From Gambelia wislizenii (lineage: Eukaryota; Chordata; Lepidosauria; Squamata; Crotaphytidae), in the NCBI GenBank assembly GCA_030847615.1, contig JAUMIR010000003.1, positions 282,528,265 to 282,592,264 of the forward strand: a stretch of 64,000 bases of DNA, given 5' to 3'. Each line of letters starts with the position of its first letter. Within the stretch, counting starts at the first letter, position 1. The translations under genes and the position numbers were made by a program. The notes under the pieces were generated by a model, which was not told the DNA's origin, made no database searches, and was given only the letters and a program-made list of their open reading frames with translations. Below, piece by piece: positions 1-10,312 of this stretch.

Positions 1-39
1 GCAGCGGATTCCTCTACAGTTGGTTGAGCCCCAAGCTGT

Positions 40-105
40 AGAATCATAGAATCATAGCGTTGGAAGAGACCCCAAGGGCCATCCAGTCCAACCCTCTTCA
101 TAGTC
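40..105 (-). repeat. CR1 LINE 3' end
   Basis: AGAATCATAGAATCATAG is the reverse complement of the CR1 terminal 8-bp repeat (ATTCTATG). It is followed by the typical GTTGGAAGAGACCCCAAGGG and CCATCCAGTCCAACCC. Severely 5'-truncated. Confidence 0.85.
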
Positions 106-153
106 ATGACTACTAGACAGCACCCTAGGTGGTACTCTGACCTTCTATGTATT

Positions 154-400
154 CCTTGTTGTTGTTGTTGTGTGACTTCAAGGCATTTTTGACTTATGGT
201 GGCTGTAAGGTGAACCTATCATGGCGTTTTCTTGACAGAATTTGTTCAGAGTGGGTTTGCCCTTGCCGTCCTCTAAATCTGAGAGAGTATGATTTGCCCA
301 AGGTCACCCAGTAGGTTTCCATGGTCAAGTGAGGATTCAAACCTTAGTATCCCAGTGACCTACTCGAACAGTCAAACTACTACACCAAGCTAGCTCTCTG
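154..400 (-). repeat. tRNA-derived squamate SINE (ACASINE2-like)
   Basis: On the minus strand it begins with a tRNA-like head (GAGCTAGCTTGGTGTAGTAG, B-box GGTTTGAATCC) and ends in an AACAAC tail, seen here as GTTGTTGTTG. The body includes the GACTTATGG, CCCAAGGTCACCCAGT and GAGAGAGTATGA blocks shared with the copies at 2126, 4292 and 9307. Confidence 0.85.
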
Positions 401-455
401 TGTATTCTTTAGCAGACACTATAATAACATAGAATGTGAACAAGAAGTTATAGCT

Positions 456-675
456 CTGTATCTACGGATTTGGTATCCATGGATTTAAGCATTCACAGCT
501 TGAAAATATTCTTTAAAATAATAATAATCCAAAAAGCAAACCTTGATTTTGATATTTTATATAAGGGACACCATTTTGCTATGCCATTGCATATAATGGG
601 ACTTGAGTATTCACGGATTTTGGTATCCACGGGGGGTCCTGGAACCAAACCCCAGCGAATATGAAGGGACAACTG
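456..675 (+). mobile_element. Tigger/pogo-like MITE, copy A
   Basis: Same sequence as the copies at 61914 and 63700. It includes GGGACACCATTTTGCTATGC, CACGGATTTTGGTATCCACG and the right terminus GAAGGGACAACTG followed by TA. The left terminus is decayed. A 22-bp near-perfect direct repeat (422-443 and 676-697) flanks it. Confidence 0.8.
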
Positions 676-821
676 TAATAACATAGAATGTGAGCAATGC
701 AAAGAAGATTTTTGCTCCAGTCCAGCTACAATTAATCATACCTGAAATTCCATCAAAATCAGTGTGGTTATAGCTGGATGGAAGCCTTCATGTTTCTGGC
801 CAATAGAGACTAGGTTGCTGA

Positions 822-1196
<375 letters not shown>

Positions 1197-1356
1197 TAGA
1201 GGGTAGGACTTCAGATTGTTTTCTGTCAGTGAGTTCCATTTGGCATAGATAGCAGTAGCTATGATGGTAAAGGACAGTAGATGTGAACAATATGTAAAAG
1301 ATCAAGTTTGTCTTGAGTTTCAATAAATAAAAGAAGCTGCTAGAACATAAAGAACA

Positions 1357-1594
1357 TTGTAGGCCTAAATACCATAAAGACATTAGATCCTGTCTGATCT
1401 TGGAAGCTAAGCAGTGTCAGCCCTGGTTAGTACTTGGATGGGAGACTGCCAATGAATATCAGGTGCTGTAGACTATATTTCTAAGGAAGGAACTGGCAAA
1501 ACCACCTCTGAGTATTCCTTGCCTAAGAAAACCCTATAAAATTAATGGGATTGCCATAAATCCACAGGCGACTTGAAGGCATATACACACAGAG
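1357..1594 (+). repeat. 5S-rRNA-derived SINE (SINE3 / 5S-Sauria type)
   Basis: The 5' half (about 1362-1470) reads like 5S rRNA: TCTGATCTTGGAAGCTAAGC, CCCTGGTTAGTACTTGGATG, GGAGACTGCC, AGGTGCTGTAG. The 3' part carries CTGGCAAAACCACCTCTGAG and GCGACTTGAAGGCATATACA. A second copy lies on the opposite strand at 44323. Confidence 0.88.
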
Positions 1595-2125
1595 AAGAAA
1601 GCAGAGCAAGTCTTTACTAGAAGAAATGTTCTCTGTGATCACATGACACTGTAAGGTCCTCCACCCCAGCAGCTATTTAACAATGAAACTATAAACAGTA
1701 TCACAACACCACTACAAACATATTCATAACAAAGAGGCATAGGCTTCACTCTTCAAATGGCATTTAGGAGAAAGCTTCACATAACGATCAGTGAAGGCCT
1801 AACAGCAACACTTCCTGCAGGAAAGCATTTTCAGGAAAAGTGTTTTGAGCAGAGAAACTCTGGTTATGGAATATGCTAAGCCTTCCTGACCACCATTTTG
1901 TTTTTCTCCTGAAGCAATCTTTTCTCTAGGAAAACCAATAGTGACCACATTTTTATTAAAAGCATTTACATGTAACTTATTGTTATATTCTTACTGTGGA
2001 ATTCAGGAGTTCTTGTTTTGAGTAACATGTTTTGAGTGTTACTGCCATGGCTTTTGGTCAGTCAGTACCAATCAAGTGATATTGCCAGATAGTGTTAGTA
2101 GGAGTGCTTTCCTGACCATGAGTAT

Positions 2126-2253
2126 GTTTGTTGATGTTGTGTGCCTTCAAGTCATTTCCAACTTATGGCGACCCTAAGGCAAACCTATCACAAGTTTTTC
2201 TTGGCAAGTATTCCAGAGCTTACAGTGCAAACCACTACATTATGCTGGCTCTC
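2126..2253 (-). repeat. tRNA-derived squamate SINE, internally deleted
   Basis: GTTGTGTGCCTTCAAGTC, ACTTATGGCGACCCTAAGGC and TTCTTGGCAAG match the SINE tail. It then jumps to the tRNA-head end CAAACCACTACATTATGCTG; the middle is missing. Confidence 0.8.
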
Positions 2254-2379
2254 AATATTCTGAGAATCTGTGCAAACAAAGGAACTGTGAGCCTTGGCAG
2301 TAGTGCATCTAGGCAGATTAGTCCCAGTGGCCTACACTCACACAGAACTATTCCTCCTGTGCCAGGGAATTTTTTTCTT

Positions 2380-2795
2380 GTTTTTTGCCACCAAATCAAC
2401 TTCAACCTATGGTGACCCTATGAAGGAGAAACCCCCAAGAGCCTCAGTCTTCAACTGCCTTGTTCAGGACTTGCAAGCTCAGGACTATGGCTTCCTTAAT
2501 TGAATCAATCCACCTGTAGTACAGTCTTTCTCTTTTCCAAATGCCTTGATGAACATCATTGTCTTTTCTAGTGATTTGCATTTTCTGATGATATGTCCAA
2601 AGTATGACAGCCTCAGTTTAGTCATCTTGGCTTCTACTGAGAATTCAGGCCTGATTTGCTTTAGGTACCCATTCGTTTGTCTTTTTAGCCATCCATGGTA
2701 TTCATAGACCTCTCCTCTGGCACCACATTTCAAATGCTTAGATTTTCTTCCTATTAACTTTCTTTGCTGTCTACCTTTCACACCCCGTGCATAGA
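2380..2795 (-). mobile_element. BovB/RTE LINE fragment, 3' end
   Basis: The minus strand encodes pieces of the BovB C-terminus: KLRLSYFGHIIRK, CKSLEKTMM, and upstream EYHGWLKRQTNGYLKQIRPE-like sequence. The 3' UTR follows, with TATGGTGACCCTATGAAGG on the + strand. No intact ORF; dead fragment. Confidence 0.85.
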
Positions 2796-2868
2796 ATCAA
2801 AAATTGTACACATGCATATTAAAGATACACAATAGTTGTATTGAGAAGTAGCAAATACTACTACAGAG

Positions 2869-3008
2869 CAGTGGTTGCTAAACTTGGGCTTACAGAAGTT
2901 GTTAGACAACAGCTCCCAGAATTCTCCAGAATCTCTGCCACATGCTGGCTGGGGCTTCTGGGAATTGAAGTACAACACCACCCAGATGCCCAAGTTTAGG
3001 GACCACTG
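2869..3008 (+). mobile_element. Short hAT-like MITE
   Basis: The ends are inverted: CAGTGGTTGCTAAACTTGGG at the left and CCCAAGTTTAGGGACCACTG at the right. CAGTGGTT/ACCACTG termini are typical of hAT-Charlie-type elements. The interior is also partly palindromic (AGCTCCCAGAATTCTCC / GGCTTCTGGGAATTG). No clear 8-bp duplication remains. Confidence 0.65.
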
Positions 3009-3100
3009 ATGTAACATTCCTAATAGGCAATCGGCTCATAAATGACAAATGACAGTCTAAGCCATATTGAGCAAATAAAAGCCTCAGTTCTTGTTGATGG

Positions 3101-3130
3101 TTTTATTTATTTATTTATTTATTTATTTAT
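3101..3130. repeat. (TTTA)n microsatellite
   Basis: Perfect TTTA repeats after TGATGGTTT, probably the tail of a decayed LINE or SINE. Confidence 0.9.
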
Positions 3131-4291
3131 ACTACAGTATTTGTATCCCACTCCTCAGACAACATACTCGTAACTATGATTACTTGATATTACTAGGCTT
3201 ACCTTGTCATTGTGAGGTGGCTGAGGGTGCTGTGTTTGGGGTGTGTTTTTCCTATCACACACTTCATCACTCTGCAACCTTTCCAGTTTCCTGATCTTGG
3301 GGGACAATGGGAAGAGTTATATCACAACAACTTTCCTTGGTTTTAATTAAACCGTGGGGAATTGAGAAGGCTATTGAAGAGATCAGCGTACAAGGAAAGA
3401 CAAGACACACCTTTCAGCCACCTCATAGGATAAGCACGAGAATCCTGAGCCCCACCCATGGGAATTTCTCCAAAATGTCTTCCCTCTTTGAACATATTTT
3501 CAGATGCAATCATTTTTCTATAGAACTGACTATGAATGGTCAAAAACACATGGAAATTTTGACATAGTATCACATGGAATTCAGTAGGACTTACTTCTAA
3601 GTAAGCATTGTCTTAAGCTGAGATACTTACAGTATGATGTTATTGGTAGCAAGTCTATTCAAAAGTAAATGTCATTAAGTTCAGTTAACCCTGCTCTTAG
3701 GTAAGTGTTTGTATACACTTCTGGCCTTATGCCATTTACTCTAAGCAATCACCTGGCCTATTTTGGATAGTAACCCCTCAGCAGGTTTATCCGGCAGTTA
3801 AGCTCCACCAGTGGCAATGCAAGTTACTTCCATCTGATTATCATCAGGATATGGACTAAAAAGAGCAGAATTTATTTTGTAACTTTTATTTTGCTGAGAG
3901 GTATCTTGGTTCCAGCCTGATTCCATCTGGAATTACAGAGCACATAGTGCACACAAACTAAGAAACTTTATTTTACAGCTATCTGTCAGCACAAGAGCAT
4001 TTGGAATTAAGCAGATGAATGATTTGATTAAATACCCTGATCTCTACTGTATATTTTACAAAATTTTCAAACACATGCATAATTAAGCATGTCTGAAATT
4101 AGGATGAATGACATATGACACTTCCTGAGAAAGCTGTTTTTCTTCGGTTTAGGAAGACATGCTTCAAAAAGTTGCCTGCCCTCAAGTTTTTCAACAGGAC
4201 AGTTCACACCGAGTTTAAACTGAGGAAAGTTGTCCATTTTAGCAAGGTTTAGTAGCACAGGTGGCTGATTCTTCTCCTTTTCCCCTCTTCC

Positions 4292-4518
4292 TTACTACTA
4301 CTCCTACTACTTTGTTGGTGTATGCCTTCAAGTAATTTCTGACTTATGGCAACTCCAAGGCAAATCTATCACTGGGTTTTCTTGGCAAGGTTTGTTCAGA
4401 GGGTGAGAGAGCATGACTTACCCAAGTTCACTTAGTGGATTTACATATATGAGTGGGGATCCAAACCCTGGTCCCCAGAGTCATAGTCCAATGCTCAAAC
4501 CACTATACCACACTACTA
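4292..4518 (-). repeat. tRNA-derived squamate SINE
   Basis: The + strand shows GTATGCCTTCAAGTAATTTC, GACTTATGGCAACTCCAAGG, TTCTTGGCAAGG and AGTCATAGTCCAATGCTCAA. It ends in the reverse complement of the tRNA head (CCACTATACCACACTAC). Nearly full length. Confidence 0.85.
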
Positions 4519-5064
4519 GGAATGGAAAAAATTACTCTGTGCAGTAAATAATAAAAATGGCAGAGGGAGATGTCTTAGCCCCATGGTGCTGCAAGATAAT
4601 GGGCATTGTTGCTTTTGTTTTATTAGTCAGAGAAAATGGATGCATTTTCAGAAGTCATTTTGAAAAATGTGGTAACTGTTGCCTTGTATTGTAAAAGCCA
4701 TAGCATTAGAGTGGTTATTTGTGATCCATCAGTCTGCCTGGTTGTATTTGTTCTGTCTGTGTGCTTAGCTTCAGAGAGGGAAAAAGACATTCATTTTGCA
4801 CAAACATGACTTCTGCCCAAAGTATATTTTGTGCAAATTGAAGAAACCCATACAGGAGGGGTGGGGGATGTTTGGCATCTTGATCTTGTGCTCCAGAGAA
4901 GATTTCTCAAAGAGATTAGAGAGTCTTTGAGAGGCTGTCTCACCATGCCAAGTCAGCCAGTTTCAACTAAAATGTCAGCAACAGCTAGATCTCTTCACAT
5001 TCTTAGCTGTAGCTGTAGCTGTAGCAGCAGTTTCTATTAATTAATTAATTATATTTATTTTAAG

Positions 5065-5186
5065 GAAGCCTCAGCCCTGAATCTGCAAGACCTGAGCAGG
5101 GCTGTTAATGATAGGGTGATGTGGAGGTCTCTCATCCATAGGATTACCATAAGTTGAAGGTGACCTGATGCAGTTAACAACAATAA
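5065..5186 (+). mobile_element. BovB 3' tail fragment
   Basis: GCAAGACCTGAGCAGGGCTG, GGAGGTCTCTCATCCATAGG and ACCATAAGTTGAAGGTGACC, ending AACAACAATAA, are the BovB 3' UTR in sense orientation. The same region appears reversed at 26.1-26.3 kb. Confidence 0.8.
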
Positions 5187-5427
5187 AGTTGTAACAGCAA
5201 TGTGCACAGAATACAAGCAATAAGATGTTTTCCATTTTTTAAACACACACACACATATGCAGTCCCTACCTATTTCACGGGATGTGACAGAAAAGGGGAA
5301 GGAGTTCTACAGGGAGACAGTCCAGCCCTTGTGACAATATCATTTCATTCTTAGCAGAGTAGTTCCAGCAGTGCTAGGGCCAAGCGATACTGCTTCTTGC
5401 TCATCTTTGACAGTGTGGATGTGGCTC

Positions 5428-5451
5428 TTTTTTTTTTTTTTTTTTTTTTTT
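5428..5451. repeat. Poly-T run
   Basis: Uninterrupted run of about 24 T, flanked by ordinary sequence. No associated element identified. Confidence 0.9.
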
Positions 5452-5880
5452 GTTTGCACTTTTCTTCCTCTTCTGGTTCGGTGATGTTGTTCTTAGCTAT
5501 ATTTCATATGATGGGTTCAAATCTAATGCAAGACCATGGTGTGTTCTAACAGCAGCTTAGAACCTACAGGCAAACTGTGGCATTGAGCTGCTAGCCTGAT
5601 TTTGTTTTCCATCTGCCTAGCACCCATTGTCTTACCTGTAGAAGTCCACTCCTGTGTCCATGGAGCAACAGCCTCTTAAGGCAGAGCAATGGCACTTGTA
5701 ATTTGTCGGCTGTCAGTGAATTCAGATACAGTGGCAAGTACATATAGTTAGCATAAGTGTGATCTGCAAACAAACCTGAAATTATGGTTTCACAACCTGT
5801 TTTACCAGTCCCCAACAAGGCATGGTTTGTGATCAAGTGTGGCCCTGGACATTAACACAGCTATGATTTATCTAAACCAT

Positions 5881-6400
5881 CAAATAGGATGATAAAATTG
5901 GAAGGGACCATGACGTCCAACCTGTTGCTCAAGTGCACCATCTTCAGTGCAAGATGCATCTACAGCATCCCTGCCCCTGACAGCGGGCCATTTAACTTAT
6001 GCTTGAATACTTTCATTAAGGAGCCCACTACACCCTAAAGCAGTCTGTTTCACAGCCAGTCAGCTTGTACTGTTTAAAAATTAAACTCTCCTAATATTTA
6101 GCCAAAATCTGCTTCATTTCCATTTCAGCTACTGATTCTAAACCTTCCCTCTGAGCAAGAGAGAAGTCTGTTTTTTCTTCTGAGTGACAGGCCTTCATCT
6201 ATTTGGAGGTAGCTGTTATGAATCTCTTATCTTCTCCACGCTAAACAAACTGGGTCTTTCAATCACTCCTCATAGGACTTTATTTCCAGACACCCCACCA
6301 TTCTGGTTACCCTCTTCTGGACTTACTCCAGTCTGCCTATTTTCTCCATAAAATATGACACCTAGAACTTCATCCAAATACAGCCTGTGAAATTATTACT
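5881..6400 (-). mobile_element. CR1 LINE 3' region, decayed
   Basis: Typical CR1 3' UTR landmarks appear on the + strand: AAATTGGAAGGGACCATGAC, AATCACTCCTCATAGGAC and GTTACCCTCTTCTGGAC. Heavily mutated, no ORF. Confidence 0.8.
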
Positions 6401-6742
6401 TCTTGAGAAGCAATAGGGTTTTTAATGTTACATCTGAACCCAGTCTTTATATCAGAAGGTACAATTTGCTTGCCATAATGAATATTTCTGTCCATATAAC
6501 TTAAAATTATAGGCTTTAAAAGATTTTTCCACAACAAAAATTTAGAGACAAACTGGAAGCCAAAGAAGATGAATTCACAATTTAGACTTTGTATAGCATT
6601 TACTCTAGAAAGCTAATATGGGAAGCCTCTTTAAAATAAGAAATAAGAAACCAGTGATTTAAGGCTTGAACATATGCAAATATTTCACTGATTTACTGCA
6701 CTAGTCCATAACAAGCTTAACTTAGACTGTATCAATAATTAC

Positions 6743-8857
6743 ATGAACATAATGCTGCAGCCTTTGGTGTCCCATAACATTCCATTGGCATTAAAGGGGC
6801 ATCACAAGGAGAGAAGCCCATGCAAATCTTTGGGATTGTGGCAGTGGTGTGATAATATTAATGTACAGGATCCCCCCCTCTCCATTGACGCCCCCTTGTC
6901 GTGGGAGAGAGGCTTGGTCCAAAGCTCCTTATACAGTACAGATGGTCAAACATTAATTACTGATAAAGCCTCCATCCTAAATCGTTGGGCTGAACATTTT
7001 CAAAGTCTCTTTAGCGCCAACCGAGTAGTCCAAGCCTCAGCTATCCAGTATATGATACAAAAACCAATGAAAAATGAATTGGACATAGTTCCCACTTTGG
7101 AAGAGACCCTTAAGGCCATACAGCAGATGAAAAACGGCAAGGCAGCTGGGATTGATGGAATCCCACCTGAAGTTTGGAAACACGGAGGTCATGCACTCCA
7201 CGAAAAATTCCACGAATTCCTTGTGAATTGCTGGGAAAAAGGGGAACTGCCATCAGACCTCCGAGATGCAGTCATCATCACCCTGTACAAGAAAAAAGGA
7301 GCAAAATCCGATTGCTCAAACTATCGAGGCATAACACTGCTCTCTATTGCTGGAAAAATCCTTGCAAGGATACTCCTGAACAGGTTAGTTTCTGCTATTG
7401 CAGAAGAACTTCTCCCTGAAAGCCAATGTGGCTTCAGAGCCAATAGGAGTACTACAGACATGGTATTTGCCCTTAGGCAACTGCAAGAAAAATGTAGGGA
7501 GCAGAACAAGGGTCTCTATGTAACATTTGTCGACCTCACCAAAGCCTTTGACACTGTAAGTAGAAAAGGTCTGTGGCAGATCCTGGAAAGACTAGGATGT
7601 CCCCCCAAATTCCTTAAAATGATTATCTTGCTACACGAGGGCCAGCGTGGTCAAGTCAGATATGGCGATGCTCTTTCAGAACCCTTTCTAATAACTAATG
7701 GAGTGAAGCAAGGTTGTGTTCTTGCACCAACTTTATTTACAATCTTCTTTAGCATGATGCTCCAAAGGGCTATGGCAGAGCTTGAAGAAGACGACGGCAT
7801 CTATATACGCTACCGTACTGATGGTAGCTTGTTTAACTTAAGCCGTCTGAGGGCTCACACTAAGACTCTAAACTATCTAGTCCGTGAGCTGCTCTTCGCC
7901 GATGATGCTGCCCTTGTTGCCCACACAGAAGCAGCTCTGCAGCGCCTAACATCCTGCTTTGCAACAGCTGCAGAGCTGTTTGGGCTAGAAGTCAACCTGA
8001 AGAAAACAGAAGTTCTTTACCAGCCTGCACCACAGGACGAACACCACCATCCCCACATTGCCGTCGGCAAATCAGTTCTCAAGTCCGTTCAGCAGTTCAC
8101 CTACCTGGGAAGCATCATCTCCTCAGATGCCAAGATTGACAAAGAGATCGATCACAGATTAGCAAAGGCATATAGTGCATTTGGAAGACTTCACAAAAGA
8201 GTCTGGAGCAATAAACACCTGAGGCAAAGCACAAAAATCAGTGTGTATAGAGCCATCGTACTGTCTATCCTCCTTTATGGATCTGAAACATGGGTCACCT
8301 ATCGCCACCACCTACGACTCCTCGAGCGCTTTCATCAGCGCTGTCTACGCACAATCCTAAATATACACTGGACTGACTATGTGACGAATGTTGCTGTCCT
8401 TGAGCAAGCAGGGATCACCAGCATTGAAGCCATGATATTGAGAACACAGCTGCGTTGGGCAGGGCACGTTTCTAGGATGGAGGACCATCGTCTCCCCAAA
8501 ATACTACTCTACGGTGAACTCGCCACGGGTCAGCGTAAGAGGGGCGCTCCAAAAAAGCGATACAAAGACTCCCTGAAACAACATCTCAGGCATGGCCAAA
8601 TTGATCACCAACAGTGGTCCGCCCTGGCCTCACATCGGGAGGCATGGAGACGCACTATCCACAATGCTGCAGCCTTATTTGAGAACTCACGACGAACAAG
8701 TCTTGAAGAGAAACGACAACGCAGAAAGAATCACAACCCAAAAACATCACCCAAGGAGACCTTCTGCTGTACTTTTTGCAACCGGACTTGTTTATCTCGG
8801 ATTGGCCTTTTTAGTCATCAGCGCGCTTGCAGAAAGCGCGGGATGAGTCCTTCCTGA
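6743..8857 (+). CDS. LINE reverse transcriptase ORF, 704 codons, uninterrupted
   Basis: This ORF is the reverse-transcriptase half of a non-LTR retrotransposon. LINE proteins copy their own RNA at a nicked target site. Residues 1 to about 58 look like captured flanking sequence; similarity starts near LYSTDGQTLITDK (about 63). RT landmarks follow: GKAAGIDGIPPEVW (about 133-146), NYRGITLLSIAGKILARILL (193-212), CGFRANRSTTDM (229-240), catalytic FVDLTKAFD (262-270), NGVKQGCVLAPTLF (319-332) and catalytic FADD (385-388). A thumb region with YLGSIISSDAKIDKEIDHRL and LRWAGHVSRMEDHRLPKIL follows. The end is a CxxC-x12-H-x3-C zinc finger (CTFCNRTCLSRIGLFSHQRAC region). The upstream apurinic-type endonuclease is absent, so this is a 5'-truncated copy, yet the RT frame has no stop. 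It lies in RUNX1 intron 6 in sense orientation. The clade is uncertain: it is not BovB, and Vingi/Ingi-like or another EN-bearing LINE clade is possible. Confidence 0.9.
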   Translation: MNIMLQPLVSHNIPLALKGHHKERSPCKSLGLWQWCDNINVQDPPLSIDAPLSWERGLVQSSLYSTDGQTLITDKASILNRWAEHFQSLFSANRVVQASAIQYMIQKPMKNELDIVPTLEETLKAIQQMKNGKAAGIDGIPPEVWKHGGHALHEKFHEFLVNCWEKGELPSDLRDAVIITLYKKKGAKSDCSNYRGITLLSIAGKILARILLNRLVSAIAEELLPESQCGFRANRSTTDMVFALRQLQEKCREQNKGLYVTFVDLTKAFDTVSRKGLWQILERLGCPPKFLKMIILLHEGQRGQVRYGDALSEPFLITNGVKQGCVLAPTLFTIFFSMMLQRAMAELEEDDGIYIRYRTDGSLFNLSRLRAHTKTLNYLVRELLFADDAALVAHTEAALQRLTSCFATAAELFGLEVNLKKTEVLYQPAPQDEHHHPHIAVGKSVLKSVQQFTYLGSIISSDAKIDKEIDHRLAKAYSAFGRLHKRVWSNKHLRQSTKISVYRAIVLSILLYGSETWVTYRHHLRLLERFHQRCLRTILNIHWTDYVTNVAVLEQAGITSIEAMILRTQLRWAGHVSRMEDHRLPKILLYGELATGQRKRGAPKKRYKDSLKQHLRHGQIDHQQWSALASHREAWRRTIHNAAALFENSRRTSLEEKRQRRKNHNPKTSPKETFCCTFCNRTCLSRIGLFSHQRACRKRGMSPS

Positions 8858-8931
8858 ATCTTCGTTTGCGAAGAAAAGCCAGAGAGAGAGACAGGATCCC
8901 CCTCTTGTCCCCGGATTTTTTTTTTATTTTT

Positions 8932-8962
<31 letters not shown>
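6915..8962 (+). mobile_element. 5'-truncated young LINE insertion with TTTA tail
   Basis: LINE-derived sequence from about 6915 through the RT ORF, a short 3' UTR (purine stretch AGAGAGAGAGACAGG), and a T-rich tract with a (TTTA)n tail at about 8915-8962. The open RT frame and clean tail indicate recent insertion. The 5' breakpoint is approximate and I could not identify a target-site duplication. Confidence 0.75.
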
Positions 8963-8964
<2 letters not shown>

Positions 8965-9306
8965 TTCTGCTGTTTCATGAGATCTAAATTATAGCCATGT
9001 GCTGCACTTTTGACCCCTGGTCTGCTCTCAGTCAACTCAGCATGCTGCAGGGGTTTCTCAGTCTACTCAGTGTGCTGTTTTTCTCTCTCAGTCAAGTTGG
9101 TACCATCTAGTGTTCAGTCTTACATTTGCAAGCTAAAAAACCTCTGGGTTCTGCTTTTCAACCAGTTCCACTTTTGGACAGTGCCCTGATCCCTAACTCA
9201 TCAAATAAGTATTACATTGTACAAGGAAATATATTCAATTTTCATAATGAATGAAAGATTCTGCTCTTGGCATTTAATATGTAATTCTTTTGTATGGTTG
9301 GAACTA

Positions 9307-9550
9307 TGTTGTTGTTGTTTTTGTGTGCCTTCGAGTTGTCTCCAACTTAAGGTGACCTAAAGCGAACTTATCACAGGTTTCTCTTGGCAAGATTTATTCA
9401 GAGGAGGTGTGCCATTGCCTTCTTCTGAGGCTGAGAGAGTATGACTTTCCCAAGGTTACCCAGTGGATTTCCATGGCTGAGCAAGTTTCAAATCCTGGCC
9501 TCCCAGTGTCCTAGTGCAACAATCAATCAACTATACACCACTGGCTCTCA
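9307..9550 (-). repeat. tRNA-derived squamate SINE
   Basis: GTTGTTGTTT tail, GTGTGCCTTCGAGTTGTCTC, TCTTGGCAAGATTTATTCAG, GAGAGAGTATGACTTTCCC and TCAAATCCTGGCCTCCCAGT. Near full length, minus orientation. Confidence 0.85.
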
Positions 9551-9611
9551 GGAATGGTACAGAAGTAAATACATTCTGCAAAATAAGTGCAAACAGTTAT
9601 TTGGGCAGGGA

Positions 9612-10312
9612 AAAAAATCATTTATTTCATTTATATCTCACCTTTCTCCCAATGATGAGACTCAAGGCAGCAAGCAACATATTTAAAACAATACATATTA
9701 AAAACCATACAAAAGCATTAATAAAAGTATAAATATATGATTAGCTATTTTTAAAGGTATAACATTACACATAAGAAATATTAAAATTCATGAAAATACT
9801 ATATACAAACCTTAAAAACAGCATTGTGTGACATTAAAAACCCAACCTTGGTCATTTTATAAAAGCCTGATGGCACAAAACTGTTTTGACCCACTGATGG
9901 AAGGAAAGCAAGGACAGGGCCATCCTGGCCTCTCTAGGAAGGGAGTTCAATAGTCTTGGAGCAGCCACCGACAAGGCCCTCTCACTTGTTTCCACCAAAT
10001 GAGACTGAGAAGGTGATAGGGCAGAGAGAAGGGCCTTTCCAGATGATCTTAAGAGTTCTAATGGGCTCACAGAAGGCAATACGGCCCTTCAAATAACCTA
10101 TACCCAGAGCGGATCAGACTATTTTATAGGTCAAAACCAGCACTTTGAATTGTGTCTGGAAACAGACTGGCAGCCTGTGGACCTATTGCAGCACGGGAGT
10201 TGTGTGTTCCCAGTTAACAACCTGGCTGCAGCTCTTTGGACCAACTGAAGTTTGTGAGCACTTTTCAATGGCAGCCCCACATAGAGCACATTACAGTAAT
10301 TCAACTGTAAAT
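9612..10312 (-). mobile_element. L2/CR1-like LINE 3' region
   Basis: CATTTATATCTCACCTTTCT begins the reverse complement of a LINE 3' tail. Landmarks of the interior follow: CTAGGAAGGGAGTTCAATAG, CTGCAGCTCTTTGGACCAAC and GCAGCCCCACATAGAGCAC. Non-coding and decayed. Clade assignment is from memory. Confidence 0.65.

Noticed and set aside
1362..1470. 5S rRNA gene
   Set aside because: Only part of 5S is matched, with many changes, and it continues into a SINE body and tail.
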